Source: Alphaproteobacteria bacterium
GTDB taxonomy: Bacteria; Pseudomonadota; Alphaproteobacteria; Caulobacterales; Maricaulaceae
NCBI GenBank assembly: GCA_024742735.1
Contig: JANSXV010000004.1
Location: 248,001-312,000 of the forward strand
Reading direction: 5' to 3'
Length of the DNA stretch: 64,000 nucleotides
This document shows positions 51,379 through 60,923 of the stretch, one piece after another (position 1 is the stretch's first letter; each line of letters begins with the position of its first letter). The notes beneath the pieces were generated by a model, which was not told where the DNA came from, did no database searches, and worked only from the letters and a program-made list of their open reading frames with translations. The position numbers and the translations under genes are program-made.

Positions 51379-53452
51379 AAACCGCAACATGATCCTCGCG
51401 ATCGTCTTCACGATCGCGATTTTGGTTCTGTACCAAGTTTTCGTCCTGAGCCCGGCCCAGCGCGAGCGTGACGAGGCCGCGCAGGCCGAGCGCGCGGCCG
51501 CCGAGACGACGGTGTCTGATGACGCGCCCACCGCCGACCCCGGTGATTTCGCCAGCGGCGATGTTCCAACCGGCGCCGGCATGACGCGTGAGCAGGCGCT
51601 CGCCCGCTCCGAACGCGTCGAGATCCGCACCCCGTCCCTTGCCGGCACGCTGGCGCTCACCGGCGCGCGATTCGATGACCTGCAGCTGCTGAATTATGAA
51701 ACCGAAGTGGATTCAGGCGAGCCGGTCACGCTTCTGAATCCGCAAGGCTCGCCCGGCGGACACTTCGTCTCCGGCGGCTGGCTGGGCGGCGCCGATGCGC
51801 CCGAGGGACTTCCCGGCCTGTCGACTGAGTGGCGTCTGGTCGATGGCGACGTGCTGACGCCCGACAGCCCGGTCGTGTTGGAGCACACCGCGGGAGACCT
51901 GACGTTCCGGCGCACCATCACGGTCGATGACCGCTACCTGTTCACCGTCACCGATGAGGTCACCAATAGCGGTTCGGCGCCGGCCAGCCTGCGCCGCTAC
52001 GGCCTCGTGCGCCAGGAAGGCGTGCCGGACTATCTGGAGAATTTCTTCATCCTGCATGAAGGCGCGGTCGGCGTCGTCGGCGATGAGATGTTCGACCGCA
52101 AGTACAAGGGTTGGGAGGAAGACGGCCTGATCGAACGCCGCGGCGAAGGCGGCTGGATGGGCATCACCTCGAAATACTGGCTGACCGCAGTCGCGCCGGG
52201 CGGCGCGCCGGAAATGCGCGGCCAGTTCCGCACGCTCGACCGGCCGGGCATGACGATCTTCGAGGCCAACTACCTGAACGACCTCGTCGCGGTCGCGCCC
52301 GGTGAAACCCTGGAAAGCGTTTCCCACGTCTTCGCTGGCGCAAAATCCCAGCCCGTGCTGGCGGCCTATGAGGCCGAAGCCGGGATCGAGCGCCTGACCA
52401 TGGCCATCGACTGGGGCATGTTCTGGTTCATGACGCGGCCTTTCTTCGCCGCGCTGCACTTCTTCTACGGACTGGTCGGAAACTACGGCCTGGCGATCAT
52501 GATCGTCACGCTGCTGATCAAGGCCGTGCTGTTTCCGCTGAACAATCGGGCGTTTGCGTCCATGGCCAAGATGCGCGCCGTCGCGCCGCGCATGACCGAG
52601 ATCCGCGAGCGCAACAAGGACAACCCCCAGGCCCAGCAGCAGGCCATGATGGAGCTGTACCGCAAGGAGAAGATCAATCCGCTCGCCGGGTGCCTGCCGA
52701 TCCTGCCCCAGATTCCGATCTTCTTTGCGCTGTACAAGACCGTGTTCATCTCGCTGGACGCCCGCCACGCGCCGTTCTTCGGGTGGATTCAGGACATGTC
52801 CGCGCCCGATCCCACGACGCTCTGGAACCTGTTCGGCCTTCTGCCTTACGACCCGTCCGGCATTCCCGTCATCGGCACGACGCTGGCCATCGGCATCTGG
52901 CCGATCCTGATGGGGATCACCATGTGGGCCCAGCAGTCGCTGAACCCGCCGCCGCCGGACAAGATCCAGCGCCAGATCTTCGCCTTCCTGCCCATCGTGT
53001 TCACCATCGTGCTGGCGCCGTTCGCCGCCGCGCTGGTGATCTACTGGACCTGGAACAACTTCCTGACGATCTGCCAGCAATACGTGATCATGCGCCGCCA
53101 GGGCGTGACGACGGAGCTGGACAAGCGTGTCCTGCGCCTGCGCGCGAAGATGAAGGGCGAACCCGAGCCGGAGTTCAAGGACCCCTACGCCCCCGCCGCC
53201 GGCGCCACACTGGAGGAGAAGGCCCAGGTCATTGAAGGCAAGGCGATCGAGGCTGCCCGCCCCGACGCTGAGGCAACTGCAGACCCGGAAAACGGCGAAG
53301 CGGCCCAGACCGCCGGCGACAGCGCGGATCCCTCCGCCGAGCCCAAGCCGGCTGAAACGCCGGCCAAGCCCGCAGGCCGGCGCGTGAGCTCCAACCCGGC
53401 CGCCAAGAAGAAAAAGGGCGCGCCGCGCAAGAAGCCGGGGAGCGGACGCTGA
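51371..53452 (+). CDS. yidC: Membrane protein insertase YidC
   Basis: 693-residue insertase acting with or without SecYEG. N-terminal membrane anchor [19 protein letters not shown], large periplasmic beta-sandwich (about 60-350), then five conserved helices: [32 protein letters not shown] (read in two parts), the hydrophilic-groove Arg in that region, [17 protein letters not shown], and [16 protein letters not shown]. The C-terminal ~100 residues are Ala/Pro/Lys-rich, possibly ribosome-binding. ATG at 51371 is preferred; an ATG at 51359 would add MKPP. It overlaps the rnpA stop. Confidence 0.95.
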   Translation: MGENRNMILAIVFTIAILVLYQVFVLSPAQRERDEAAQAERAAAETTVSDDAPTADPGDFASGDVPTGAGMTREQALARSERVEIRTPSLAGTLALTGARFDDLQLLNYETEVDSGEPVTLLNPQGSPGGHFVSGGWLGGADAPEGLPGLSTEWRLVDGDVLTPDSPVVLEHTAGDLTFRRTITVDDRYLFTVTDEVTNSGSAPASLRRYGLVRQEGVPDYLENFFILHEGAVGVVGDEMFDRKYKGWEEDGLIERRGEGGWMGITSKYWLTAVAPGGAPEMRGQFRTLDRPGMTIFEANYLNDLVAVAPGETLESVSHVFAGAKSQPVLAAYEAEAGIERLTMAIDWGMFWFMTRPFFAALHFFYGLVGNYGLAIMIVTLLIKAVLFPLNNRAFASMAKMRAVAPRMTEIRERNKDNPQAQQQAMMELYRKEKINPLAGCLPILPQIPIFFALYKTVFISLDARHAPFFGWIQDMSAPDPTTLWNLFGLLPYDPSGIPVIGTTLAIGIWPILMGITMWAQQSLNPPPPDKIQRQIFAFLPIVFTIVLAPFAAALVIYWTWNNFLTICQQYVIMRRQGVTTELDKRVLRLRAKMKGEPEPEFKDPYAPAAGATLEEKAQVIEGKAIEAARPDAEATADPENGEAAQTAGDSADPSAEPKPAETPAKPAGRRVSSNPAAKKKKGAPRKKPGSGR

Positions 53453-53484
53453 GCCCGGAAACTCAAGCGTCGCCGGAGGACGCC

Positions 53485-54105
53485 GTGCGCATCGAGGCCG
53501 GGCGCAAGCTGTTCGCCGGACCGTGCGATTTCATGCTCGGCGTGGTCAAGCTGGACACGCTGCCACCGCCCGACGTGCCGGAAATCGCTTTCGCCGGGCG
53601 GTCCAATGTGGGCAAGTCCTCCCTGATCAACGCCCTGACCGGGCGCAAGAACCTGGCGCGCGCCTCCAACGCGCCCGGGCGCACACGCGAGCTGAACTTC
53701 TTTGATCTGGGCGGGCGCCTTCGTATCGTCGATTTGCCGGGCTATGGCTTCGCCAAGGCGCCCAAGGAAGTCGTGGACCGCTGGACGGCGCTGACGAAGA
53801 ACTATCTTCGTGGCCGGGTGAATCTGAAGCGGGTCATCCTGCTCATCGACTCCCGCCATGGGATCAAGGCGACGGACGAAGGCATCATGAAAGCGCTGGA
53901 CGAGGCCGCCGTGGTTTACCAGGTCACCCTGACCAAGACCGACAAGCTGAAAAAGGGCGAGCTGGACAAGCGTCTGGCCGAGACCGAGGAGCGCATCCGC
54001 CGGCGCCCGGCCGCCTTCCCCGTCATCGCCGCCACATCCAGCGACAAGGGGACTGGAATCCCGGAGCTGCGCGGTCAGCTCGCCGCGATCGCGGAGGGGC
54101 TGTGA
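53485..54105 (+). CDS. engB: Ribosome biogenesis GTP-binding protein EngB (YihA/YsxC)
   Basis: 206-residue GTPase needed for 50S assembly and division. G motifs in order: [17 protein letters not shown] (P-loop), [11 protein letters not shown] (G2 Thr), [11 protein letters not shown] (G3), TKTDKL (G4), ATSSDKGTG (G5). A GTG at 53485 has GGAGG 5 bases upstream and is taken as start. The frame remains open upstream to a CTG at 53449 that overlaps the yidC stop in CTGA. Ends in TGATG with the next gene. Confidence 0.94.
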   Translation: MRIEAGRKLFAGPCDFMLGVVKLDTLPPPDVPEIAFAGRSNVGKSSLINALTGRKNLARASNAPGRTRELNFFDLGGRLRIVDLPGYGFAKAPKEVVDRWTALTKNYLRGRVNLKRVILLIDSRHGIKATDEGIMKALDEAAVVYQVTLTKTDKLKKGELDKRLAETEERIRRRPAAFPVIAATSSDKGTGIPELRGQLAAIAEGL

Positions 54106-55091
54106 TGGCCCGCCTGATCCTCGCCCTCGCCCTGATCCTGTCTGGCGCCGCCCTGGCGTCATCGCCGGCCCGGGCGGGCGAAGTGTGCAACGAGACCAGC
54201 TTCATGGTCGAAGCCGCCAAGGCCTGGCGCACCGCCACCGGGCTTGCGGCGGAAGGCTGGGTGCGCATCGCGCCGGGCGGCTGCGCCGAGGTCGGCCCCG
54301 ATGTGGAGACCGAGCAGTATCTCTACGCCCGCTCCACCCGGGCCTATACCGGCGGCGTGCGCGAATGGCGCGGCGCGCTGGATGTCTGCGTGGATGAGAC
54401 CGATTTCAGCTTCGAGGGTGTGGCCGACTGCGAGGCTCTGGGCCTGGAAGTGCGCCAGTTCCGCCGCCTGACCGAGGACGAGCGCGAGCGCGCCGTGCTG
54501 GTCGAGCTGGAGGACTTCCGCGACCGCGCCGAGGAGGCCGGCCTGCAACGCCTGCTTCAGGCGGCCGGCTATGACATCAACATCATCGACGGCTATGCCG
54601 GGCGGCGCACCCGCCGCCAGATCGACGCCTTCCAGGAGGACGCTGAAGAAGACTTCGGCGCCGATCGCGGCGCGCTGATCGAGGCGCTGCATGAACGGGC
54701 TCTGGCGCGCAATCGCGGAGTCGGCCTGCGGGTCTGCAACGAGGCCGATGCTCCCGTGGCCGCCGCAGTCGCGCGCGCTGTCGGCGACGGCTATGAGGCG
54801 CGGGGTTGGTGGCGCATCGCGCCAGGCGCCTGCGCTCACATGCTGGCTGAACGCCTGACGGCTGGAGAATCCTTCCTCCATGCCCGGCTTCTGACGGACG
54901 GCGCCCAGCGCATTCTGAGCGGAAGCGATGAGCGATTCTGCGTGGCGGCCGGGCGGTTTACGACGGCGGAGCGGGAGAATTGCGCCGCGATCGGATTTGA
55001 AGCGGCTGGATTTGCAGCGACGCCTGAACCGACAGATGGCGCGGTGTCGGTGGTGCTGACCGAGGACCAGTTCCAGGACCCGGCGCCATGA
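54105..55091 (+). CDS. Exported DUF1036 protein with a peptidoglycan-binding-like segment
   Basis: 328 residues. Signal peptide (ARLILALALILSGAALA). Residues about 25-105 and 205-295 are two DUF1036-type domains: each has a Cys after the signal (EVCNETSFMVEAA; RVCNEADAPVAAA), a GW-RIAPG-CAE motif and an R-YT-like strand. Between them, at about 140-185, LQRLLQAAGYDINIIDGYAGRRTRRQIDAFQ matches the PG_binding_1 repeat. So a periplasmic wall-binding protein is likely. ATG overlaps the engB stop in TGATG; the stop overlaps the next start. Confidence 0.82.
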   Translation: MARLILALALILSGAALASSPARAGEVCNETSFMVEAAKAWRTATGLAAEGWVRIAPGGCAEVGPDVETEQYLYARSTRAYTGGVREWRGALDVCVDETDFSFEGVADCEALGLEVRQFRRLTEDERERAVLVELEDFRDRAEEAGLQRLLQAAGYDINIIDGYAGRRTRRQIDAFQEDAEEDFGADRGALIEALHERALARNRGVGLRVCNEADAPVAAAVARAVGDGYEARGWWRIAPGACAHMLAERLTAGESFLHARLLTDGAQRILSGSDERFCVAAGRFTTAERENCAAIGFEAAGFAATPEPTDGAVSVVLTEDQFQDPAP

Positions 55092-55813
55092 CGGACACCG
55101 GACAGTCAGACGGCGGTCTGGTCCATCTGCCCCATGTGAAGACCTGGGTGTTTGATCTGGACAACACGCTCTACCCGGCCGACGCCCAGATCATGACCCA
55201 GGTGGACCGGCGCATGACCGAGTTCGTCATGCAGTTGCTGGACCTGCCCTGGGACGAAGCCCGCGCGGTCCAGAAAAAATATTGGCGCGAGTACGGCACG
55301 ACGCTGAACGGGCTGATGACCAACCACACCGTCGACATGGCCCATTTCCTGGATTTCGTGCACGACGTGGATCACTCGGTGATAACCCCCGATCCCGTGC
55401 TGGCCGAACGCATCGGCAGGCTGGAAGGCCGCAGGCTCGTCTACACGAACGGGTCGGTGAAGCACGCCGAGAAGGTGATCGACCGGCTGGGCCTCAACGG
55501 CCTGTTTGATGATCTCTACGACATCGAGGCCAGCGGCTACACGCCCAAGCCCCATCGCGAGAGCTTCGACCGGTTCACCGCCAAGCACGCCGTCGATCCG
55601 GCGAGCGCCCTGATGTTCGAGGATTCCGCGCGCAATCTTGAAACCGCCGCCCAGATGGGCTTCACCACGGTGCTGATCCGCGCGCCGGAACACGATCCCC
55701 ACGGGGAAAGCGCGGGGCCGGGCGATCATCCCGCCCATGTGCACTACGCCGCAGACTGTCTGCGCACCTTCCTTGGAACCGTGCGCCTTGAACCGGAAGA
55801 CACAATGCCATGA
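55088..55813 (+). CDS. HAD-family pyrimidine 5'-nucleotidase-like phosphatase
   Basis: 241 residues of the pyrimidine 5'-nucleotidase/SDT1-like HAD subfamily. Motif [13 protein letters not shown] with both Asp, motif [14 protein letters not shown], motif III Lys in [11 protein letters not shown], motif [17 protein letters not shown]. The cap is the small helical C1 type ([33 protein letters not shown]). Probably dephosphorylates UMP/CMP or related metabolites. Coupled by ATGA both to the DUF1036 gene and to dapD. Confidence 0.9.
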   Translation: MTDTGQSDGGLVHLPHVKTWVFDLDNTLYPADAQIMTQVDRRMTEFVMQLLDLPWDEARAVQKKYWREYGTTLNGLMTNHTVDMAHFLDFVHDVDHSVITPDPVLAERIGRLEGRRLVYTNGSVKHAEKVIDRLGLNGLFDDLYDIEASGYTPKPHRESFDRFTAKHAVDPASALMFEDSARNLETAAQMGFTTVLIRAPEHDPHGESAGPGDHPAHVHYAADCLRTFLGTVRLEPEDTMP

Positions 55814-56637
55814 GCCGCGCCCTGCAAGCTGTCATCGACGCGGCCTGGGAAGACCGCGACGCGATCTCGACCGACACTACCGGCGAAGTGCGTGAAGCGG
55901 TTGAGGCTGCGCTCGCCGATCTCGACGCCGGCCGGGCGCGCATCGCCTCGAAAGATGGAAACGGCGACTGGGTCGTCCACCAATGGCTGAAGAAGGCCGT
56001 GCTGCTGTCTTTCCGCCTGAACCCCAACCGCCTCATGGATGGCGGGGTCGAGAACGGCGCCTGGTGGGACAAGGTCCCGTCCAAGTTCGAAGGCTGGGGC
56101 GAAGTGGACTTCCAGGCCGCCGGCTTCCGCGCCGTGCCGCCCGCCGCCGTGCGCCGCGGCGCCTTCATCGGCAAGGGCGCGGTGCTGATGCCGTCCTACG
56201 TCAATATCGGCGCCTATGTGGATGAAGGGACCATGGTGGACACCTGGGCCACGGTCGGGTCCTGCGCCCAGATCGGCAAGAACGTGCACATTTCCGGCGG
56301 CGCCGGGATCGGCGGCGTGCTGGAGCCGCTGCAGGCCGGCCCGGTGATCATCGAGGATGACTGCTTCATCGGTGCGCGCGCCGAAGTCGCCGAAGGCGTG
56401 ATCGTGCGCCAGGGCGCGGTGCTGTCCATGGGCGTGTATCTGGGCGCCTCGACGAAGATCGTGGACCGGGCCACGGGCGAGATCATGCGCGGCGAAGTGC
56501 CGTCCTACGCCGTCGTGGTGCCGGGGACCCTGCCCGATCCCAAGGGCGGACCGGGGCTCTATTGCGCCGTGATCGTGAAACGCGTGGATGCGCAGACGCG
56601 CTCGAAAACGAGCATCAACGCGCTGCTGCGGGACTGA
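55810..56637 (+). CDS. dapD: 2,3,4,5-tetrahydropyridine-2,6-dicarboxylate N-succinyltransferase
   Basis: 275-residue left-handed beta-helix enzyme of the succinylase branch of lysine/meso-diaminopimelate synthesis. N-terminal helical domain ([17 protein letters not shown]), KLNPNR-type substrate site here [13 protein letters not shown], then hexapeptide repeats ([32 protein letters not shown]) and [22 protein letters not shown], with the conserved catalytic Asp/Glu region in the C-terminal half. Length matches the family. It ends 1 base from the convergent gloB gene. Confidence 0.96.
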   Translation: MSRALQAVIDAAWEDRDAISTDTTGEVREAVEAALADLDAGRARIASKDGNGDWVVHQWLKKAVLLSFRLNPNRLMDGGVENGAWWDKVPSKFEGWGEVDFQAAGFRAVPPAAVRRGAFIGKGAVLMPSYVNIGAYVDEGTMVDTWATVGSCAQIGKNVHISGGAGIGGVLEPLQAGPVIIEDDCFIGARAEVAEGVIVRQGAVLSMGVYLGASTKIVDRATGEIMRGEVPSYAVVVPGTLPDPKGGPGLYCAVIVKRVDAQTRSKTSINALLRD

Positions 56638-56638
56638 T

Positions 56639-57406
56639 CTAGAAGCTGTCCTTCCGGCGGCGCACCTCGGCGAAGACCTCCCAGTCCTGGGCAGTTTTCA
56701 GACCCAGATGGGCGCGCAAGCCTGGATCATCCCAGCGCAGGAACGGGTTCGCCTCCAGCTCGGCGGCGAGCAGCGTCGGCACCGTGGGCTCGCCCTTCGC
56801 GCGTTTGGCGTCGACCTTCTGAGCGTAGCTTTGAAGCGCGGCGTTGTCCGGATCAACGCTGAGCGCGAAGCGGGCGTTGGCCTGGGTATATTCATGGGCG
56901 CAGTAGATCACCGTCTCCGGCGGAAGCGCCTTCAAGCGCGACAGCGAGGCATGCATCTGTTGCGGCGTGCCCTCGAACAGGCGCCCGCAGCCCAGCGCGA
57001 ACAGCGCATCGCCGACAAAGGCCACGTTCGCGTCCTCGAACCAGTAGGCGACATGGCCGAGCGTATGGCCGCCCACATCGATCACCTTGGCGGTCTGTTC
57101 GCCCAGCGTGACGATGTCGCCATGCTCGACCGCCCGGTCGACATGACCGATGGTGTCCGCCTCCGCGGCCGGCGCGATCACCTGTGCGCCGGTCGCCGCG
57201 CGCACCTCGTCATTGCCGCCGGCGTGGTCCCAGTGATGGTGAGTGTTCCAGACTTCGGTGATGTCCCAGCCGATGGCTTTGGCTTCGCTGAGGATCTTGC
57301 CGGCTTCCGGCGTGTCGATGGCGGCGCAGGCGCCGGTCGTCGAACAGCGGATCAGATAGCCGTAATTGTCCGACAGGGCGGAGAACTGGAACACGTCGAG
57401 GGCCAT
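56639..57406 (-). CDS. gloB: Hydroxyacylglutathione hydrolase (glyoxalase II)
   Basis: 255-residue metallo-beta-lactamase-fold enzyme that releases glutathione and D-lactate from S-lactoylglutathione. Metal motif THHHWDHAGGN, bridging Asp in FVGDALFALGCGRLFEG, Tyr/His in YCAHEYTQANARFAL, and C-terminal glutathione-binding Arg/Lys (FAEVRRRKDSF). GGAGG precedes the ATG at 57406. Convergent with dapD, divergent from the methyltransferase gene. Confidence 0.95.
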   Translation of the reverse strand: MALDVFQFSALSDNYGYLIRCSTTGACAAIDTPEAGKILSEAKAIGWDITEVWNTHHHWDHAGGNDEVRAATGAQVIAPAAEADTIGHVDRAVEHGDIVTLGEQTAKVIDVGGHTLGHVAYWFEDANVAFVGDALFALGCGRLFEGTPQQMHASLSRLKALPPETVIYCAHEYTQANARFALSVDPDNAALQSYAQKVDAKRAKGEPTVPTLLAAELEANPFLRWDDPGLRAHLGLKTAQDWEVFAEVRRRKDSF

Positions 57407-57494
57407 GGGGCCTCCTGAAACTGGGGCTGGGCTCTTATGTAGACCGAACCGGGACCCTATCATGAGGATGAGCTGAACCGGCAAGGAGCCATGC

Positions 57495-58283
57495 ATGCGC
57501 ACGGATGCGCTGGAGATCGACCGCTTCTATCGCTCCCGCCGGGGCCAGGCTGCGCGGGAGATGACCCTGCGGCGCCTCAAGGCCCTGTGGGGCGAGGCCA
57601 AGGACCTGGACATGCTCGGCTACGGCTTCGCCGCGCCTTACCTGGCGCCCTGGAGCGAAACCGCGCGGCGCGCCGTCGCCTACATGCCCGCCTCCCAGGG
57701 CGCCGTGCCCTGGCCGGATCGCGATCATGGCAAGACCGCGCTGGGCGATGAGGCCCGCCTGCCCTTCCCCGACGCCCTGTTCGACCGGGTGATCCTGGTT
57801 CACGCGCTGGAGGAGGCCGAAGAGCTGCGCCGCCTGCTGCGTGAAATCTGGCGCGTGCTGGCCCCGGAAGGACGGATCGCCGTGGTGGCGGCGCATCGGG
57901 CCGGGATGTGGGCGCGGGCTGATTCCACGCCCTTCGGCCATGGCCGGCCCTTCTCCAAGACCCAGCTGACCCGGCTCCTGACCGACGCCCTGTTCGAGCC
58001 GACCGCCTGGTCGCGCGCGCTCTACACGCCGCCCTGGCGTTTCACCTGCGGGGAACGGACCGCCGACGGGTTTGAAGCGGTGGGTGAAAAGCTCTTTCCG
58101 GCCTTCGGCGGGCTGATCCTGGCTGAAGCCGTCAAGCACGTTGGCGCGGTGCGCCCGGGCGGCACGCCGGCGCGGGTGCGGGTCAGAGGCCTTGAAGGCG
58201 CCCGGCCCCGCGGGCTATCTCCCCAGCGCACCGATGCGTCCAAGCGCGACGCCTCCTCAACCGATAGGACCGAGACCCCATGA
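57495..58283 (+). CDS. Class I SAM-dependent methyltransferase
   Basis: 262 residues; methyltransf_11-like fold. The glycine-rich SAM motif is reduced (DMLGYGFAAPYLAPWSE), the acidic/late motifs are better kept (LGDEARLPFPDALFDRVILVHALEEAEE and LREIWRVLAPEGRIAVV). A Ser/Arg/Asp-rich tail ends the protein. GGAG precedes the ATG at 57495; an out-of-frame ATG four bases earlier is ignored. Coupled by ATGA to hisC. Members adjacent to gloB/hisC are frequent in alphaproteobacteria but their substrate is not known. Confidence 0.85.
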   Translation: MRTDALEIDRFYRSRRGQAAREMTLRRLKALWGEAKDLDMLGYGFAAPYLAPWSETARRAVAYMPASQGAVPWPDRDHGKTALGDEARLPFPDALFDRVILVHALEEAEELRRLLREIWRVLAPEGRIAVVAAHRAGMWARADSTPFGHGRPFSKTQLTRLLTDALFEPTAWSRALYTPPWRFTCGERTADGFEAVGEKLFPAFGGLILAEAVKHVGAVRPGGTPARVRVRGLEGARPRGLSPQRTDASKRDASSTDRTETP

Positions 58284-59359
58284 CGCTTCAGCCCCGCCCC
58301 GGCCTTCTGGACATCAAGCCCTACGTGCCCGGCGCGGCCGCGCCTGCCGGATCGGTCAAGCTGTCCTCCAACGAGAACGCCCTGGGCTGCAGTCCGAAGG
58401 CGCGCGAGGCGTTCGAGGCGGCCGCCCACAAGCTGCATGTCTATCCCGACGGCGGGGCGACCCTCCTGCGCGACGCGATCGCGAAGGAGGAGGGTCTGGA
58501 CCCCGAGCGGATCGTCTGCGGCGCCGGCTCGGACGAACTCCTCCAGCTGATCGGCCGGGCCTATCTGGCGCCCGGCGACACGGTGGTGCAAACCCAGTAC
58601 GGCTTCCTGGTCTATCGCCTCGTCGCGCTGCAGTCCGGCGCGCAGATCCTGTCCGCCCCGGAGACGAATTACACCGCCGATGTGGACGCGATCCTGGAGA
58701 CCGCCGGCGACAGCGCGAAGATCGTCTTCCTGGCCAATCCCAACAACCCCACCGGCACCTGGATCCCAGGTTCAGAAGTCCGCCGCCTGCGCGAAAGCCT
58801 GCCGGAGGACACGCTCCTGGTCCTCGACGGCGCTTATGAGGAGTTCGTCGATGCGCCGGGCTATGAGCATCCCATGGCCCTGGTCGATGAGTACGACAAT
58901 GTCGTGGTCACCCGCACCTTCTCGAAGATTCATGGCCTGGCCGGTCTGCGCCTGGGCTGGATGTACGGGCCGAAGGCCATCGTCGACGTGATCCACCGCG
59001 TGCGCGGCCCGTTCAACGTGAACCTGCCGGCCATCGAAGCGGGCGTGGCCGCGATCCAGGACCGGGACTTCATCGCCCAGTCCAAGGCCCATAATGACCG
59101 CTGGGTGGGAACGCTGACCCAGGAAATCCGCGGCCTGGAGCTGGAGGTCACGCCGTCAGTCTGCAATTTCGTGCTGGTCCATTTCCCCGATGCTGAAGGC
59201 AAGGACGCCATGGCCGCCAACGCCTTCCTGACCCAGAAGGGCCTGATCGTGCGGCCGCTCCAGCCCTATGGTCTGCCGAACGCCCTGCGCATCTCCATCG
59301 GCCTGGACGACGACAACCGCAGCGTCGTCGAAGCGCTCAGGGCGTTCGTGGAGGGCTAG
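58280..59359 (+). CDS. hisC: Histidinol-phosphate aminotransferase
   Basis: 359-residue PLP enzyme, fold type I. SNENALGCSPKAREAF (substrate Asn), PDGGATLLRDAIAK, GAGSDELLQLIGRAYL, LANPNNPTGTWI with the PLP Asn, DGAYEEFVD, and the Schiff-base Lys in TRTFSKIHGLAGLRLGW, RLGW Arg. Acts in histidine synthesis; the same fold also covers tyrosine/phenylalanine aminotransferases, so substrate breadth is possible. Its stop overlaps the end of the ParE pseudogene. Confidence 0.94.
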   Translation: MTLQPRPGLLDIKPYVPGAAAPAGSVKLSSNENALGCSPKAREAFEAAAHKLHVYPDGGATLLRDAIAKEEGLDPERIVCGAGSDELLQLIGRAYLAPGDTVVQTQYGFLVYRLVALQSGAQILSAPETNYTADVDAILETAGDSAKIVFLANPNNPTGTWIPGSEVRRLRESLPEDTLLVLDGAYEEFVDAPGYEHPMALVDEYDNVVVTRTFSKIHGLAGLRLGWMYGPKAIVDVIHRVRGPFNVNLPAIEAGVAAIQDRDFIAQSKAHNDRWVGTLTQEIRGLELEVTPSVCNFVLVHFPDAEGKDAMAANAFLTQKGLIVRPLQPYGLPNALRISIGLDDDNRSVVEALRAFVEG

Positions 59360-59637
59360 CGTGGCCAGTCCCTGGCGGCGTGCAAGATGCGGATAACTCG
59401 GACGCACCCGTTCCTGAAGTCATAGACGACGATCCAGGGCGGCACGCTGAGACGCCTCACGCCAGGACCTAAGGCGCTGATTGACGGCCCCAGTTCCGGA
59501 AAGTCTGCAAGCCCGGCGATCCGTTCGGTCAGCTGAGTCAGGGCCTGCTGCGCCGCCAAGGGGCGTTCGATCGAAATGTGCTCGGCGATCTAAAGCAAAT
59601 CACGCCGGGCCCTGGCGGCGTATTCAACGGTCGCCAC
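59356..59637 (-). pseudogene. ParE/RelE-type toxin gene interrupted by an amber codon
   Basis: A ParE-like frame from GTG at 59637: VATVEYAARARRDLL, then TAG at 59592-59590, then IAEHISIERPLAAQQALTQL and the typical core RIAGLADFPELGPS, VPPWIVVYDFRNGCVRVIRILHAARDWP. The stop sits at codon 16, in DLLxIAEHI, where ParE proteins usually have Gln; CAG to TAG is one transition. The rest of the frame is intact over 77 codons. It overlaps the antitoxin gene by 14 bases, the normal ParDE arrangement. A short restart from TTG 59559 would lack the first helix. Confidence 0.85.
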
Positions 59638-59854
59638 GGCTTTCCAGGCGTCGTGCGAGCACTGCCTTCGCTTCCTGATGGACCTGATCGACCGGGAAGG
59701 CAGGTTCGTTGCGGCCAGCCTCAAGGTCTGCCTTCAAGCCGTCGATGAAGGCTTTGTGCAGCTCCAGCGCCTCTATGACCGTAGCGCCGTCGTCATAGCC
59801 AGCCTGATCAAGAGCAGATTCAATCTGGCTGATATCGGAGGGCGAGAGTTTCAT
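59624..59854 (-). CDS. ParD-like antitoxin
   Basis: 76 residues: MKLSPSDISQIESALDQAGY, DDGATVIEALELHKAFIDGL, then a charged C-terminal tail (FPVDQVHQEAKAVLARRLES) that would wrap the toxin. Resembles the ParD-type ribbon-helix-helix family, although the first strand is short. ATG at 59854 with AAGG before it. Paired with the damaged toxin gene downstream. It appears intact, so it could now be a relic or act as a repressor/trans-antitoxin. Confidence 0.8.
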   Translation of the reverse strand: MKLSPSDISQIESALDQAGYDDGATVIEALELHKAFIDGLKADLEAGRNEPAFPVDQVHQEAKAVLARRLESRGDR

Positions 59855-59876
59855 GGGCCTTATTGTGCCCCGCCCC

Positions 59877-60923
59877 CTACTCGGCGTCCACCGCATCCTC
59901 ACGCTCAGCAAACGTCCCGATGCGCGCCGGCCCCAGGAACACTGCGCCGCCCTGCAGGCGGAACGGCAGGGCGATACCGCTTTCGCGGCGCGGCGCCATG
60001 AGGGCGGCCAGGCTCAGCGCATCGCCCTGTTCGTCGTGGACCAGGCCCGCCGCCACAAGGGCGTCGATCAGCGTTTCAGGGTCCGTCACCACGACTGACA
60101 ACCGGCCCGCCGGCAACAGATCGGCGTCCAGCGCGATTTCGCCGGAGCCGCTGACATCGGCCGCGCCCCAGATCATCTGGGCGCGGGTGATGTCGAGCAC
60201 GCCGCCGGCGCGTCGCCATTCGGCCGGGTCGCCGGCCCGGGCCAGCGCGTCGAACTGCGTCACCGCCGCCTCCATGCGCCACTGCTCGGCTTCGCGCCCG
60301 AACGCGGCCTCCAGACTGTCATCGAGCTGGTTCTCCGCAAGGCGCAGCTGATCAGCCTGGATGCGCAGGGCGAAGATGTCGTCTTCGCTGAGATAGCCGC
60401 TGAGATTAAGCGCGCCGACGGCTTCCACCGCAGGAGCCGGTCCGGCCTCGGCGGCGAGGGTGAGGCTGGTCAGGCTGGCGCCGATCCGGGTCGTGACCCC
60501 GCCGGTGCTGGACAGCGAGAGCTGCGCGCTCTCGAACCCGGCGACCCAGCGGGCCGGTCCGCTGGTGGTCATGGCCTCCAGCGCCACATCTCCGGCCGGC
60601 GTCAGGATCCAGTGGTTCAGGTCATAGATCTGCGCCGTCGCCGCCAGCCGGCCGGCTTCAGCGCTCCATCCCCCTTCGGCCTCGGGCGCGGCGATGTCCG
60701 GAGACACCGCCCGCAGCGAGAAGCGGAACGGATAGCCGCCGACGCTGAGGCCTTCATGGGTGATGACATAGCCGGCGGCCTCCTGGTCGGCGATCCAGGC
60801 GTCAGCCTGGCTTCGGATCTGACCTGCGACGATGACCCAGTACACGGCATGGATCGCAATGACCGCCAGCAGCGCGCCGAACGGAATCAGAAGGCTGAGG
60901 CGGCCGGGGCGTCGATCACTCAT
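59877..60923 (-). CDS. DUF2125 family protein
   Basis: 348 residues. One N-terminal membrane helix (LSLLIPFGALLAVIAIHAVYWV), then a large beta-rich domain: GYVITHEGLSVGGYPFRFSLRAVSPDI and DLNHWILTPAGDVALEAM are the DUF2125 hallmarks. Domain resembles lipid-related proteins of the AsmA/TamB type in being strand-rich, but that comparison is only impressionistic. Function unknown. ATG overlaps the plsC stop in ATGA, so likely related to envelope lipid or cell surface work. Confidence 0.85.
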   Translation of the reverse strand: MSDRRPGRLSLLIPFGALLAVIAIHAVYWVIVAGQIRSQADAWIADQEAAGYVITHEGLSVGGYPFRFSLRAVSPDIAAPEAEGGWSAEAGRLAATAQIYDLNHWILTPAGDVALEAMTTSGPARWVAGFESAQLSLSSTGGVTTRIGASLTSLTLAAEAGPAPAVEAVGALNLSGYLSEDDIFALRIQADQLRLAENQLDDSLEAAFGREAEQWRMEAAVTQFDALARAGDPAEWRRAGGVLDITRAQMIWGAADVSGSGEIALDADLLPAGRLSVVVTDPETLIDALVAAGLVHDEQGDALSLAALMAPRRESGIALPFRLQGGAVFLGPARIGTFAEREDAVDAE

